Below are positions 42,511-50,861 of a DNA stretch of 64,000 nucleotides, piece by piece (the first letter of the stretch is position 1; the number at the start of each line of letters is the position of its first letter). This DNA is from Paraburkholderia sp. D15 (GTDB lineage Bacteria; Pseudomonadota; Gammaproteobacteria; Burkholderiales; Burkholderiaceae). The stretch lies in the NCBI RefSeq assembly GCF_029910215.1, contig NZ_CP110395.1, forward strand, positions 1,240,001-1,304,000, read 5' to 3'. Position numbers and translations under genes: made by a program. The notes beneath the pieces were generated by a model. The model was not told where the DNA came from, did not search any database, and saw only the letters and a list, made by a program, of their open reading frames with translations.

Positions 42511-45089
42511 GCGACACGGCACGAGGTTCCACCGCGCGCGCTGCCGCGTCGCAGACGCGCCGTCTGGGCGGCATGGATGTCGTGCGTCAGGCGATCCGCA
42601 TGACGGCGCGCGACTGGCGCGCGGGCGAGCTGACCATGCTGCTGCTCGCACTGGTGCTGGCGGTCGCCGCGCTGTCGAGCGTCGGCATTCTGGCTGACCG
42701 GCTGCACCTGGGGCTGGAGCGCGACGCGCGGCGCATGATTGCCGCCGACTTCATCGTGCGGGCCGATCATCCGGTCGATCCGCAGTTCGCCCAGCAGGCC
42801 AGGTCCCTTGGGCTGAACACCGCCACCACGGCGATCTTTCCCAGCATGATCAATTCGACCGGCGCGCAGCCGGTCTCGCGGCTTGCCGCCGTGAAGGCGG
42901 TGTCGACCGGTTATCCGCTGCGCGGCGAATTGCGGATCGCGCCCGCGCCCGGTGCGCCCGATCACGCGACGCGCGACATTCCCGCGCCCGGCACCGTGTG
43001 GGTCGATCAACAATTGCTCGATGCGTTGAAGCTGCACGTCGGCGACACGGTCAAGGTCGGCAGCCGCGATTTCAGGATCGGCGCGCTGATCACGCGCGAG
43101 CTGGACCGCGGCTTCGCGTTCGTCAATTTCTCGCCGCGCCTGATGCTGCGTGCCGACGACGTGCCGTCCACCGGCCTGATCGCCTACGGTAGCCGCGTGA
43201 CGTACCGGCTGCTGGTGGCGGGCGCGGACGCCTCGGTGGCGAGCTTCGCGCGTTTTGCGCACCAGCGCGTGGACGACGGCAAGATGCGCGGCGTCGCGCT
43301 CGAATCGCTGCAGGACGGTCAACCGCAGGTGCGGCAGACGCTCGATCGCGCGAGTCACTTCCTCACGCTGGTGTCGCTGCTCACCGCGCTGCTCGCGGCG
43401 GTGGCGATCGCGATGGCCGCGCATCGCTACATGCGCCGGCATCTGGACGGCTGCGCGGCGATGCGTTGCCTCGGCGTCAGTCAGGCGACGCTGCGCGCGC
43501 TGTTCACGCTGGAATTCGCGGGGCTGGGGCTGATCGGCGGGCTGGCGGGCGTGGCGCTCGGCTTTCTCGGTCACCTCGCGCTGCTGACGTGGCTCGGCAC
43601 GCTGATCGACGTGGTGCTGCCGTATCCGACCGTCTGGCCGATGCTCGAAGGCATCGCCGCCGGTCTCGTGCTGCTGCTCGGCTTCGCGTTGCCGCCATTG
43701 CTGCCGCTCACGCGCGTGCCGCCGGTGCGTGTGCTGCGTCGCGAGTGGGGCGAGGCGGGGCGCACCGCATGGGCCGCTTACGCGCTCGGCATCCTGCTGT
43801 TTGCCGCGCTGCTGATCGTCGCGGCGGGCGAGTTGAAGCTCGGCGGCATCGTCGCGGGCGGTTTCGCGGGCGGCATGCTGGTGTTCGCGGCCATTGCGCG
43901 GTTCGCGCTGTGGGGCGCGGCGCGCGTCGTGCGCAGCGAGCGCGTCAATGCGGGGATCGGCTGGCGCTACGCGCTCGCGTCGCTGGAGCGGCGCAGCGGC
44001 GCGAGCGCGTTGCAGACCACCGCGCTCGGCATCGGCCTGATGTGTCTGCTGCTGATCGCGATGACGCGCAACGACCTGGTCGCCGGCTGGCGCAAATCGA
44101 CGCCGCCGGATGCGCCGAACGAATTCATCATCGACATCCAGCCGGATCAGCGCGATGCCGTCACGGGCTATCTGAGCGCGCATCGCATCGCGGGCGTGGA
44201 ACTCTCGCCGATGGTGCGCGGCCGCCTGATCGCGATCAACGGCAAGCCCGTCAATCCGGATTCGTTCAAGGGCGACGACGCGAAGCGTCTGGTGGATCGC
44301 GAATTCAATCTGTCGTACACGACCGAGTTGCCCGACGACAATCTGCTTGCCGCCGGCAAGTGGTACGGCGACACCACGACGCCGCAGATCTCGATCGAAC
44401 AGGGCCTCGCCAGGCTGCTGAGCGTCAAGCCCGGCGACACGCTGCGCTTCGACGTGACCGGCATGCAGGTCGACGCGCCCGTGACCAGCGTGCGCAAGCT
44501 CGACTGGGGTTCGTTCAAGGTCAATTTCTTCGTGCTGATGCCGCCGGCCGCGTTGCGGGATTTCCCGGCGACCTTCATCACGAGTTTTCATTTGCCACGC
44601 GAACAGCAATCGACCATCGACGGCCTGATCGCGGCTTACCCGAACCTCACCGCGATCGACACCGGTCCGATCCTCGCGCAGGTGCAGCGCGTGCTCGAAC
44701 AGGTGATCGGCGCGGTGCAGTTCCTGTTCGCGTTCACGCTCGCGGCCGGCGTGCTGGTGCTTTACGCGGCGCTGGCCGGCACGCGCGACGAGCGTATGCG
44801 AGAATCCGCGCTGCTGCGCGCGCTGGGGGCGTCGCATCGGCAGGTGCGCGCGGTGCAGATCGCCGAATTCGTCGCGGTCGGTGCGTTGTCCGGCGCGATG
44901 GCGGCGATCGGCGCGCAGGTGATCGGCTATGTGCTGGCGACGCGCGTGTTCGAGTTCTATCTGAGTTTCGATCCGTGGGTGCTGCCGGCGGGGATCGCGG
45001 CGGGCGTGGCCTGCGCGGCGATCGGCGGATGGCTGAGCTTGCGGCATGTGCTGGCGCGGCCCGCGTTGCAATCGCTGCGGGACGCGTGA
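42507..45089 (+). CDS. FtsX/YbbP-like ABC transporter permease
   Basis: A large inner-membrane protein (860 residues from the TTG at 42507) with two MacB/FtsX-type permease halves of four helices each plus N-terminal and central periplasmic domains, the plan of YbbP-like permeases. Segments include GELTMLLLALVLAVAALSSV, LVSLLTALLAAVAIAMAAHR and FAFTLAAGVLVLYAALAGTR. AAGGAG at 42492-42497 fits the TTG; the first ATG is at 42573 but has no ribosome site and would give 838 residues. The matching ATPase (YbbA-like) is not adjacent and must be encoded elsewhere. Relatives move lipids or lipoproteins or help hydrolases at the envelope; the role here is unproven. Confidence 0.85.
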   Translation: MSDTARGSTARAAASQTRRLGGMDVVRQAIRMTARDWRAGELTMLLLALVLAVAALSSVGILADRLHLGLERDARRMIAADFIVRADHPVDPQFAQQARSLGLNTATTAIFPSMINSTGAQPVSRLAAVKAVSTGYPLRGELRIAPAPGAPDHATRDIPAPGTVWVDQQLLDALKLHVGDTVKVGSRDFRIGALITRELDRGFAFVNFSPRLMLRADDVPSTGLIAYGSRVTYRLLVAGADASVASFARFAHQRVDDGKMRGVALESLQDGQPQVRQTLDRASHFLTLVSLLTALLAAVAIAMAAHRYMRRHLDGCAAMRCLGVSQATLRALFTLEFAGLGLIGGLAGVALGFLGHLALLTWLGTLIDVVLPYPTVWPMLEGIAAGLVLLLGFALPPLLPLTRVPPVRVLRREWGEAGRTAWAAYALGILLFAALLIVAAGELKLGGIVAGGFAGGMLVFAAIARFALWGAARVVRSERVNAGIGWRYALASLERRSGASALQTTALGIGLMCLLLIAMTRNDLVAGWRKSTPPDAPNEFIIDIQPDQRDAVTGYLSAHRIAGVELSPMVRGRLIAINGKPVNPDSFKGDDAKRLVDREFNLSYTTELPDDNLLAAGKWYGDTTTPQISIEQGLARLLSVKPGDTLRFDVTGMQVDAPVTSVRKLDWGSFKVNFFVLMPPAALRDFPATFITSFHLPREQQSTIDGLIAAYPNLTAIDTGPILAQVQRVLEQVIGAVQFLFAFTLAAGVLVLYAALAGTRDERMRESALLRALGASHRQVRAVQIAEFVAVGALSGAMAAIGAQVIGYVLATRVFEFYLSFDPWVLPAGIAAGVACAAIGGWLSLRHVLARPALQSLRDA

Positions 45090-45115
45090 TTTTTCTTTCT
45101 GTTTGACGAGCAGGT

Positions 45116-45529
45116 ATGAGCGATCTTGACGACGAAGTGTCCGCGGCGCAGCCGACGGCCTTCGAGCTGGTGGGCGGCGAAGCGCGGGTGCGCGAACTGG
45201 TCGACCGGTTTTACGATTTGATGGATCTCGAAGCGGAATTCGCCGGGATCCGGGCCTTGCATCCGGAATCGCTCGACGGTTCGCGCGACAAGTTCTTCTG
45301 GTTCCTGTGCGGCTGGATGGGCGGACCAGATCACTACATCAGCCGGTTTGGGCATCCGCGTCTGCGGGCGCGGCATCTGCCGTTCGCGATCGCATCGAGC
45401 GAGCGCGATCAGTGGCTCCGGTGCATGGCGTGGGCGATGCAGGACATCGGGCTGGACGAGCCGCTGCGCGAGCGCTTGCTGGGGTCGTTCTTCGAGACCG
45501 CGGACTGGATGCGGAACCGCAACGGATGA
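45116..45529 (+). CDS. Group II truncated haemoglobin
   Basis: A 137-residue haem protein of the TrHbO type (2-on-2 globin). It has FELVGGEARVRELVDRFYDLMD with the B10 Tyr, the F-helix region GGPDHYISRFGHPRLRARHLPF with the proximal His, and the group II Trp in QWLRCMAWAMQD (G8). Such globins bind O2 and peroxides and may scavenge reactive species. It starts 26 bases after the permease gene and overlaps the DUF924 gene by four bases (ATGA), a pairing common in related proteobacteria. Confidence 0.92.
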   Translation: MSDLDDEVSAAQPTAFELVGGEARVRELVDRFYDLMDLEAEFAGIRALHPESLDGSRDKFFWFLCGWMGGPDHYISRFGHPRLRARHLPFAIASSERDQWLRCMAWAMQDIGLDEPLRERLLGSFFETADWMRNRNG

Positions 45530-46128
45530 GCGCCGGCGACCCGAGCCTTCCCGCCGATGCACGCGCCGTACTCGACTGCTGGTTCGGCGCACCGGATGCG
45601 CCGGACTTCGGCGCGCCGCGCAAGGCGTGGTTCTCCCGCGACGATGCCTTCGACGCGATGTTGCGCGAGCGCTTCGGCGCGTTGATCGACGCGGCGCGCG
45701 AAGGGCGTCTCGATCGCTGGGCGGACACGCCGCTTGGCGCGTTGGCGCTGATCGTGGTGCTGGATCAGTTCTCGCGCAATTGCCATCGCCATACGCCGCG
45801 AGCGTTCGCGGCGGATCACAAGGCTTTGCAGATCGCCCGCGAGATGGTGGCGCAGGGTGCCGATCTTCTGCTGCCGGGCGCGCATCATCGCGCGTTCGCG
45901 TATCTGCCGTTCGAACACCACGAAACGCTCGACGCGCAGCGCGAATCGCTGCGTCTGTTCAAACGCCTGGAGGCGGAGCCCGGCGGCGAATCGTATTACC
46001 GCTTCGCGCTGCGGCATGCGGAGATCATCGAGCGATTCGGGCGGTTTCCGCATCGCAATGCTTTGCTGGGACGGGTGTCGACCGGCGAAGAAATGGCATT
46101 TCTGCGCGAGCCCGGATCGTCGTTCTAG
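45526..46128 (+). CDS. DUF924 family protein
   Basis: A 200-residue soluble, mostly helical protein of the DUF924 family (TPR-like fold). It starts with ARAVLDCWFG, then RKAWFSRDDAFDAMLRERFG, and has the diagnostic LIVVLDQFSRNCHRHTPRAF and LPFEHHETLDAQRESLRLF. Function is unknown. The ATG overlaps the stop of the truncated haemoglobin, so they are coupled. It is convergent with the GT39 gene 33 bases away. Confidence 0.9.
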   Translation: MSAGDPSLPADARAVLDCWFGAPDAPDFGAPRKAWFSRDDAFDAMLRERFGALIDAAREGRLDRWADTPLGALALIVVLDQFSRNCHRHTPRAFAADHKALQIAREMVAQGADLLLPGAHHRAFAYLPFEHHETLDAQRESLRLFKRLEAEPGGESYYRFALRHAEIIERFGRFPHRNALLGRVSTGEEMAFLREPGSSF

Positions 46129-46161
46129 TGGCGCGCCGTACGGCCCGCGGCGCGCGTCACC

Positions 46162-48096
46162 TTATTCGCCGTCGGGCGCCGCGCCGTCCGCCGGCGTGCG
46201 CACGAATACCCTCAGCAGCTCGTCCGTATCGCCGGGGCGCGCGCCGGACCAGAACAGCCGCCAGTCGCCTGCCGGCGTCTTCGCATTGTCGCGGCGGCTC
46301 TGCATGATCAGCCACGTGCATTCGGTGGAACGCGTGTCCGCGGCCGGATGATGTTCGATGCCCGTGTAGTAGTACAGCATCGGCGCTTCCGATTCGCCGA
46401 GCGGACTGCTCGCCATGCAATCGCCGTCGTTCCATTCGATATTCATCTTCGCGCCGAGATCCTCGAAGACCGAGCGATAGCTCTTGCCATAGTCGAGCCA
46501 GGGCAGCAGCAGCGTACTCACCAGCCCCCACGCCAGAATCGCGCCCGCGCACCAGCTCAGCACGCCGCGCCATTTGCCCGTGAACTTCAGCACCGGCAGC
46601 AGCCAGAGCCAGCCGAGCGTCATCGCGAGCGCGGCGGCGATCAGGCCGGGTTTGATCGGCAGCACCCAGTCCAGCGGCAGCCAGCGGCCGAGCCTGTGCA
46701 GCGACGCGTGCGTGTTGGCCGGATCGCTCATGATCGACCAGACGATCCACGCGAGCGCGGCGACGCTCGCGAACAGCACGCGGCTCGTCATGTCCCACAC
46801 GACATGCACGGCGCGCGGCAGGCGTTCGATGCCCTGCATGGCCAATACCGCGAGCGGCGCGATGAACGGCAGGATGTACAGCTCGCGCACGGTCGCCGAA
46901 CTTTGCAGCACGGCAAAGCCGGTGAACGCGAAGATCGCCGGCAACGCCACGCGCGGGTCGCGCCAGCGCCGCCACGCGCCGCCGGCCAGTGCGACGAGCG
47001 CGAGCGGCACGACCGGAAAGCCGACGCTCAGCACCGTGCGCAGCACGAAGAGACGACTCTCGTTTTCCGAGCCGAGTTGCGCGACCGAAAAACCGAAAAA
47101 GCGGCCGATGTTGTTATCCCACAGCCACACCATGAAAAGCGGCTCGGAGCGCAGATAGAAGCAGACTGGCCAGATCAGCGCGAACGGCGCGCAGACCAGC
47201 GCGGCGACACCGAGCGAGCCCGCGAAGCTGCGGCCGCGGCAGGCCGGATACAGCGCCATCGCCGCGCAGACGGTCGCGCCGAACACGAGCGGCACGAACA
47301 GCCCCTTGGCCAGCAAGGACACGCCGACGCCCGCGCCGAACATCGCCGCCGCGCTGCGCAGCGCGGCACGGCGGCGGCGCACGTCGACCGGCAACAGACG
47401 CGCCTCGTCACGCAGATGCACCAGGACCAGCTCGAACAATCCGCAGAAGCCGAGCGCGGCGCCGGCCATCAGCGCGACGTCGGTCATCATGTCGTGCACG
47501 TGCTTGACGACCACCAGCGTGCTGGCGAACAGCGCGAGCGTGCCGATCACGCGCAGGTCGAACCAGCTCGATGCATTGACCGCGCGGCGCGCGACGCGTG
47601 CGGTGTAGTAGACGGTCAGCGCGGCGAACAGCGCGCTCGCGAGACGCGCGGCGTCGTGCAGCGGCAGATAGCGGCCGAACATCCACGCGAGGCCGGCGGC
47701 GACCCAGTCGTAGATCGGCGGTTTTTCGACGAAGGGTTGGCCGGCGTTGGTCGGCACGACCAGATCGCCGGTGTCGAGCATGTGCTGGATGATGCCGAAG
47801 GTGTAGGTCTCGTCCTGCTTCCACGGCTCATGGCCGAGGATGCCCGGCAGGAGCCACGCGCACAGAATGGCCAGCGCGACGAACCAGCGCAGCGGACGCG
47901 CGCCGGCGAGCGCTCGCCAGCGTCGTGCGCCACGATCGGGCGGACGCGGCGAGCTGCCCGCCGTGCCCGATGTTCCCGGTGTTCCCGCCGCACCCGATCC
48001 GGCGGACGCGGCAGGGGAGCCGGACTGCATGGTCGACGCGGCCGTCGCGACCGCGACAGCGCCTCTGCGCACCGGCGCGGATGGCTTTTCTTGCAT
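46162..48096 (-). CDS. GT39-type (ArnT/PMT-like) lipid-linked sugar transferase
   Basis: A 644-residue inner-membrane glycosyltransferase with at least ten helices and an N-terminal cytoplasmic stretch of about 60 low-complexity residues. The GT39 hallmark is the first periplasmic loop with the catalytic acid: WKQDETYTFGIIQHMLDTGD, then FVEKPPIYDW. ArnT relatives move 4-amino-arabinose from undecaprenyl phosphate to lipid A; other relatives move other sugars, and no arn genes are nearby, so donor and acceptor are open. The ATG at 48096 is used; its ribosome site is weak. It is transcribed alone, convergent with the DUF924 gene. Confidence 0.87.
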   Translation of the reverse strand: MQEKPSAPVRRGAVAVATAASTMQSGSPAASAGSGAAGTPGTSGTAGSSPRPPDRGARRWRALAGARPLRWFVALAILCAWLLPGILGHEPWKQDETYTFGIIQHMLDTGDLVVPTNAGQPFVEKPPIYDWVAAGLAWMFGRYLPLHDAARLASALFAALTVYYTARVARRAVNASSWFDLRVIGTLALFASTLVVVKHVHDMMTDVALMAGAALGFCGLFELVLVHLRDEARLLPVDVRRRRAALRSAAAMFGAGVGVSLLAKGLFVPLVFGATVCAAMALYPACRGRSFAGSLGVAALVCAPFALIWPVCFYLRSEPLFMVWLWDNNIGRFFGFSVAQLGSENESRLFVLRTVLSVGFPVVPLALVALAGGAWRRWRDPRVALPAIFAFTGFAVLQSSATVRELYILPFIAPLAVLAMQGIERLPRAVHVVWDMTSRVLFASVAALAWIVWSIMSDPANTHASLHRLGRWLPLDWVLPIKPGLIAAALAMTLGWLWLLPVLKFTGKWRGVLSWCAGAILAWGLVSTLLLPWLDYGKSYRSVFEDLGAKMNIEWNDGDCMASSPLGESEAPMLYYYTGIEHHPAADTRSTECTWLIMQSRRDNAKTPAGDWRLFWSGARPGDTDELLRVFVRTPADGAAPDGE

Positions 48097-48349
48097 GAGG
48101 ATCTCTAATCGCCGTAGACGGCAACGTGGGCCGCTACTGGTATGTGCTATGCGTCGCACGCAAAGCGTGCGATCCGCAGCGATTGTAGTCCGAGTTTATT
48201 ACCGTCAATTACAGAAAATGCGTGGAATCCTGGGGTTAATTTCACGCAAGACGGAGATTTCTCATCAAATCGATAAGAATTCGTGGGAGTGGGATAAGAA
48301 AACGGCCGCGAAGCGCGGCCGGGAGGAGGGAATGGGGAGGTGGGCGCGC
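48097..48349. other. Gap between SDR and GT39 genes, AT-richer
   Basis: A 253-base stretch of lower GC than its neighbours (for example around 48185-48295) that carries the promoter of the GT39 gene and the terminator of the SDR gene. No small gene is convincing. Confidence 0.5.
48296..48321 (-). terminator. Rho-independent terminator after the SDR gene
   Basis: On the reverse strand an 8-base-pair stem (CGGCCGCG with CGCGGCCG, 48303-48321, loop of three) is followed by TTTTCTT (48296-48302). It lies about 30 bases after the SDR stop. Confidence 0.78.
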
Positions 48350-49096
48350 TCAGCGGCCGCCCGATACGTCGAGCAGCGCGCCCGTCACGTACGAAGCGGC
48401 GTCGCCCAGCAACCACGCGATGGATTGCGCGACTTCGTCGGCGCTGCCTGGACGCCCGAGCGGCGTGGTCGCGCCGAGTTGGGCGGCGCGATCCGGCTTG
48501 CCGCCGCTCGCGTGAATCTCGGTATCGATCAGACCCGGACGCACTGCATTCACGCGCACGCCCTGCGGGCCGAGTTCCTTCGCGAGACCCAGGGTCATCG
48601 TATCGATCGCGCCTTTCGAACCCGCGTAATCGATGTATTCGTTCGGCGACCCCAGCCGCGATGCCGCCGACGAGATGTTGACGATCGCGCCGCCCGCGCC
48701 GCCGCGCGTGGTCGACATGCGCCGCGCGGCTTCGCGCGCGCACAGATAGGCGCCGAGCACGTTGACGTCGAACATGCGCTTCAGGCGCGCGAGGTCCATG
48801 TCGGCGAGCTGGCTCGACGGCGCGACGATGCCGGCGTTGTTGACGAGCGCGTCGACGCGGCCGAAATGGGCCGCCAGCGTGTCGAACATCGCGATCACGT
48901 CGGCTTCGCTGGCGACATCGCCGGCAATCGCCACGGCCCGGCCGCCGGCGCGTTCGACGTCGGCCACGGTGGCCTGCGCCGCCTCACGATTGGTCGCGTA
49001 GTTCACGCCGATGGACCAGCCTTGCGTGCCGAGCAGACAGGCCGCCGCGCGGCCGATGCCGCGGCTGCCGCCGGTGATCAGAACGGTTTTTGCCAT
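48350..49096 (-). CDS. SDR-family NAD(P)-dependent oxidoreductase
   Basis: A 248-residue classical short-chain dehydrogenase, close in pattern to FabG-like or glucose-dehydrogenase-like reductases. Complete motifs are seen: TGGSRGIGRAA (7-17), NNAG, the catalytic Ser in NISSAASR, and YAGSK with the active Tyr and Lys, unlike the other SDR in this window. The C-terminus VTGALLDVSGGR is typical. The ATG at 49096 gives the normal N-terminus. Substrate unknown. Confidence 0.9.
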   Translation of the reverse strand: MAKTVLITGGSRGIGRAAACLLGTQGWSIGVNYATNREAAQATVADVERAGGRAVAIAGDVASEADVIAMFDTLAAHFGRVDALVNNAGIVAPSSQLADMDLARLKRMFDVNVLGAYLCAREAARRMSTTRGGAGGAIVNISSAASRLGSPNEYIDYAGSKGAIDTMTLGLAKELGPQGVRVNAVRPGLIDTEIHASGGKPDRAAQLGATTPLGRPGSADEVAQSIAWLLGDAASYVTGALLDVSGGR

Positions 49097-49117
49097 GGGA
49101 CTCCCAGGATTCGAAGC

Positions 49118-49162
49118 AATGCGGACGGAGACGGCGACGGAGACGGAGACAGCGGCGACGGC
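49118..49162 (+). repeat. GACGGA-type hexamer repeat upstream of the SDR gene
   Basis: A stretch of imperfect six-base units (GACGGA, GACGGC, GACAGC, GACGGC) just upstream of the SDR start (gene on the reverse strand), within the 159-base gap to the LOG gene. It probably overlaps the SDR promoter or leader region. Confidence 0.7.
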
Positions 49163-49255
49163 AGAGGCGAAAACGACGAATGGGACAAATGCGAAGAGGG
49201 CGGTGAAGGCGAACCCGGCAGCCGGCGCAACCGGATCACCCACCGCCGCCGCGAC

Positions 49256-49840
49256 TCAAACCGCGTCGCGCTTGATCGCCCACTTGTCGCTGGCGGGCGG
49301 CTGATAGCGTTGCAGCTTGCCGATCAGCGCGGCGGGATCGGCATCGACCTGCAGGATGTCGAAGTACGTCTCGCGCATGAAGCCTTCCTCGACCGTATGC
49401 CGCAGCAGGCTGATCAACGGATCGTAGAAGCTGTCGATATTGAGCAGCGCAACGGGCTTCTGGTGATAGCCAAGCTGCGCCCACGTGTAGACCTCGAAAA
49501 ACTCCTCGAGCGTGCCGGCGCCGCCGGGCATCGCCACGAACGCATCGGACAGATCCGCCATCATCTTCTTGCGATGATGCATGTCCGGCACCACGTGCAA
49601 TTCGGTCAGCCCGTCATGGCCGACTTCCTTGTTGACCAGCAGTTCGGGAATCACGCCGATCGCGCGGCCGCCTTCGGCCATCACCGTATCGGCGATCACG
49701 CCCATCAGGCCGACCTTGCCGCCGCCGTAGACCAGCGCGAGATCGGCCTGCACCAACGCGCGGCCGAACGCGCGCGCCGCATCCGCGTACAACGGTTTGG
49801 CTCCGTTCGAGGAGCCGCAATACACACACACCGACTTCAT
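49256..49840 (-). CDS. LOG family protein (nucleotide 5'-monophosphate nucleosidase-like)
   Basis: A 194-residue Rossmann-type protein of the LOG/TIGR00730 family, known for cytokinin riboside 5'-monophosphate phosphoribohydrolases that also clear nucleotides. Diagnostic motifs are VCVYCGSSNG, VYGGGKVGLMGVIAD, MHHRKKMMADLSDAF and the PGGAGTLEEFFEVYTWAQLG active site. The ATG at 49840 follows AAGGA at a good distance; a TTG two codons earlier is less likely. The TetR gene ends three bases upstream, so both are probably one transcript. Confidence 0.93.
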   Translation of the reverse strand: MKSVCVYCGSSNGAKPLYADAARAFGRALVQADLALVYGGGKVGLMGVIADTVMAEGGRAIGVIPELLVNKEVGHDGLTELHVVPDMHHRKKMMADLSDAFVAMPGGAGTLEEFFEVYTWAQLGYHQKPVALLNIDSFYDPLISLLRHTVEEGFMRETYFDILQVDADPAALIGKLQRYQPPASDKWAIKRDAV

Positions 49841-49842
49841 GC

Positions 49843-50568
49843 TCAAACGTCCTTCGGTTCGTTGCGGGGCGCGGCGCCTTCCTTCTGCGGCAGGTAGTCG
49901 TAAAACTCGCGCTTGGGCAGCTTGCCCGACACGAGGTCGTCGAAAATCTGCCGCGAGCGGCCGCGCAGATAAGGCGCCATCAGCGACACGATCTGCACGC
50001 TAACCTGATGCAGTTCCGCGCGAATCGCTTCCTGCTCGTTGTATTTGCGCGGGTTCATCACGAACTGGTACGACAGCCAGTAAGTGCCGATCACGCCGAC
50101 GTTGGTGGCGATCACGTGCAGCTCTTCCGGCGTGGCGACCATTTCGCCGTCGGCGACGAGCTGGTCGCAGAACTGGCTGGCAAAGCGCACCTTGTGGCTG
50201 ATGATCTGCTTGAAGTGCGTTTCGAGCGTGCGGTTACGCGCCAGCAGATCGTTCAGATCACGATACAGAAAACGGTAGCGCCATGTGAAATCGACCATGT
50301 ACTGCAGGTACGACCACATTTCGTCGATGGTCGCGCGATGGTCGTCGGGGAAACGCAGACGCTTCTCGATCTCCTGCTCGAACTGGCTGAAGATGCTGTT
50401 GATGATGTCGTCTTTGTTGCGGAAGTGGTAGTACAGGTTGCCTGGACTGATTTCCATTTCCTCGGCGATCGTCGTCGTCGTGACGTTCGGCTCGCCGATT
50501 TCGTTGAACAGCTTCAACGAGAGTTCGAGAATCCGTTCGCGCGTGCGGCGGGGAGGTTTGGCTTCCAT
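49843..50568 (-). CDS. TetR-family transcriptional regulator
   Basis: A 241-residue regulator with an N-terminal helix-turn-helix (about 8-56: RERILELSLKLFNEIGEPNV then TTTTIAEEMEISPGNLYYHF) and a helical ligand-binding part. The dense Tyr/Trp content of residues 85-110 suggests a hydrophobic pocket. The gene is directly upstream of the LOG gene. On the reverse strand a TATAAT (50746-50751) next to ACGGTCGGT may be its promoter with an operator for autoregulation. Ligand unknown. Confidence 0.92.
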   Translation of the reverse strand: MEAKPPRRTRERILELSLKLFNEIGEPNVTTTTIAEEMEISPGNLYYHFRNKDDIINSIFSQFEQEIEKRLRFPDDHRATIDEMWSYLQYMVDFTWRYRFLYRDLNDLLARNRTLETHFKQIISHKVRFASQFCDQLVADGEMVATPEELHVIATNVGVIGTYWLSYQFVMNPRKYNEQEAIRAELHQVSVQIVSLMAPYLRGRSRQIFDDLVSGKLPKREFYDYLPQKEGAAPRNEPKDV

Positions 50569-50861
50569 GTCGTCCGGCCCTGGTTACGCCGGGCTGGGCG
50601 CGTGGCGGCATGCCGCTGTTGCGTGATCCACCCGGATGCGGTTGGTATAGTGAGTGCCCTCAAACCTGCCGTTGTGCGTCAGGCCCCCCGCGGGGGCGGG
50701 AAAAGCTGGGGAAGGCCCAGCGTTTTCCCGTGGGACTGTCGGACGATTATAAACCGACCGTTCTTATACCAAGCAGATACTCAGGGTTTTCATTCTTTCG
50801 GACGGCTTGCACGGCGGCTGGCTGCATCGCCGGGCGTCGTCCGGTCTGCGCGGCACGGCGG
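50569..50861. other. Gap between dgkA and tetR with a reverse-strand -10 element
   Basis: A 293-base gap between two leftward genes. It holds the GC-rich inverted stretch near 50680-50730 and, on the reverse strand, TATAAT at 50746-50751 preceded by AACGGTCGGTT, a possible regulator site. No gene is seen. Confidence 0.45.

Noticed and set aside
42180..45071. 963-codon reverse-strand frame opposite the ABC permease
   Set aside because: Same reason: a shadow of a GC-rich membrane-protein gene, with Arg/Gln/His-rich nonsense.
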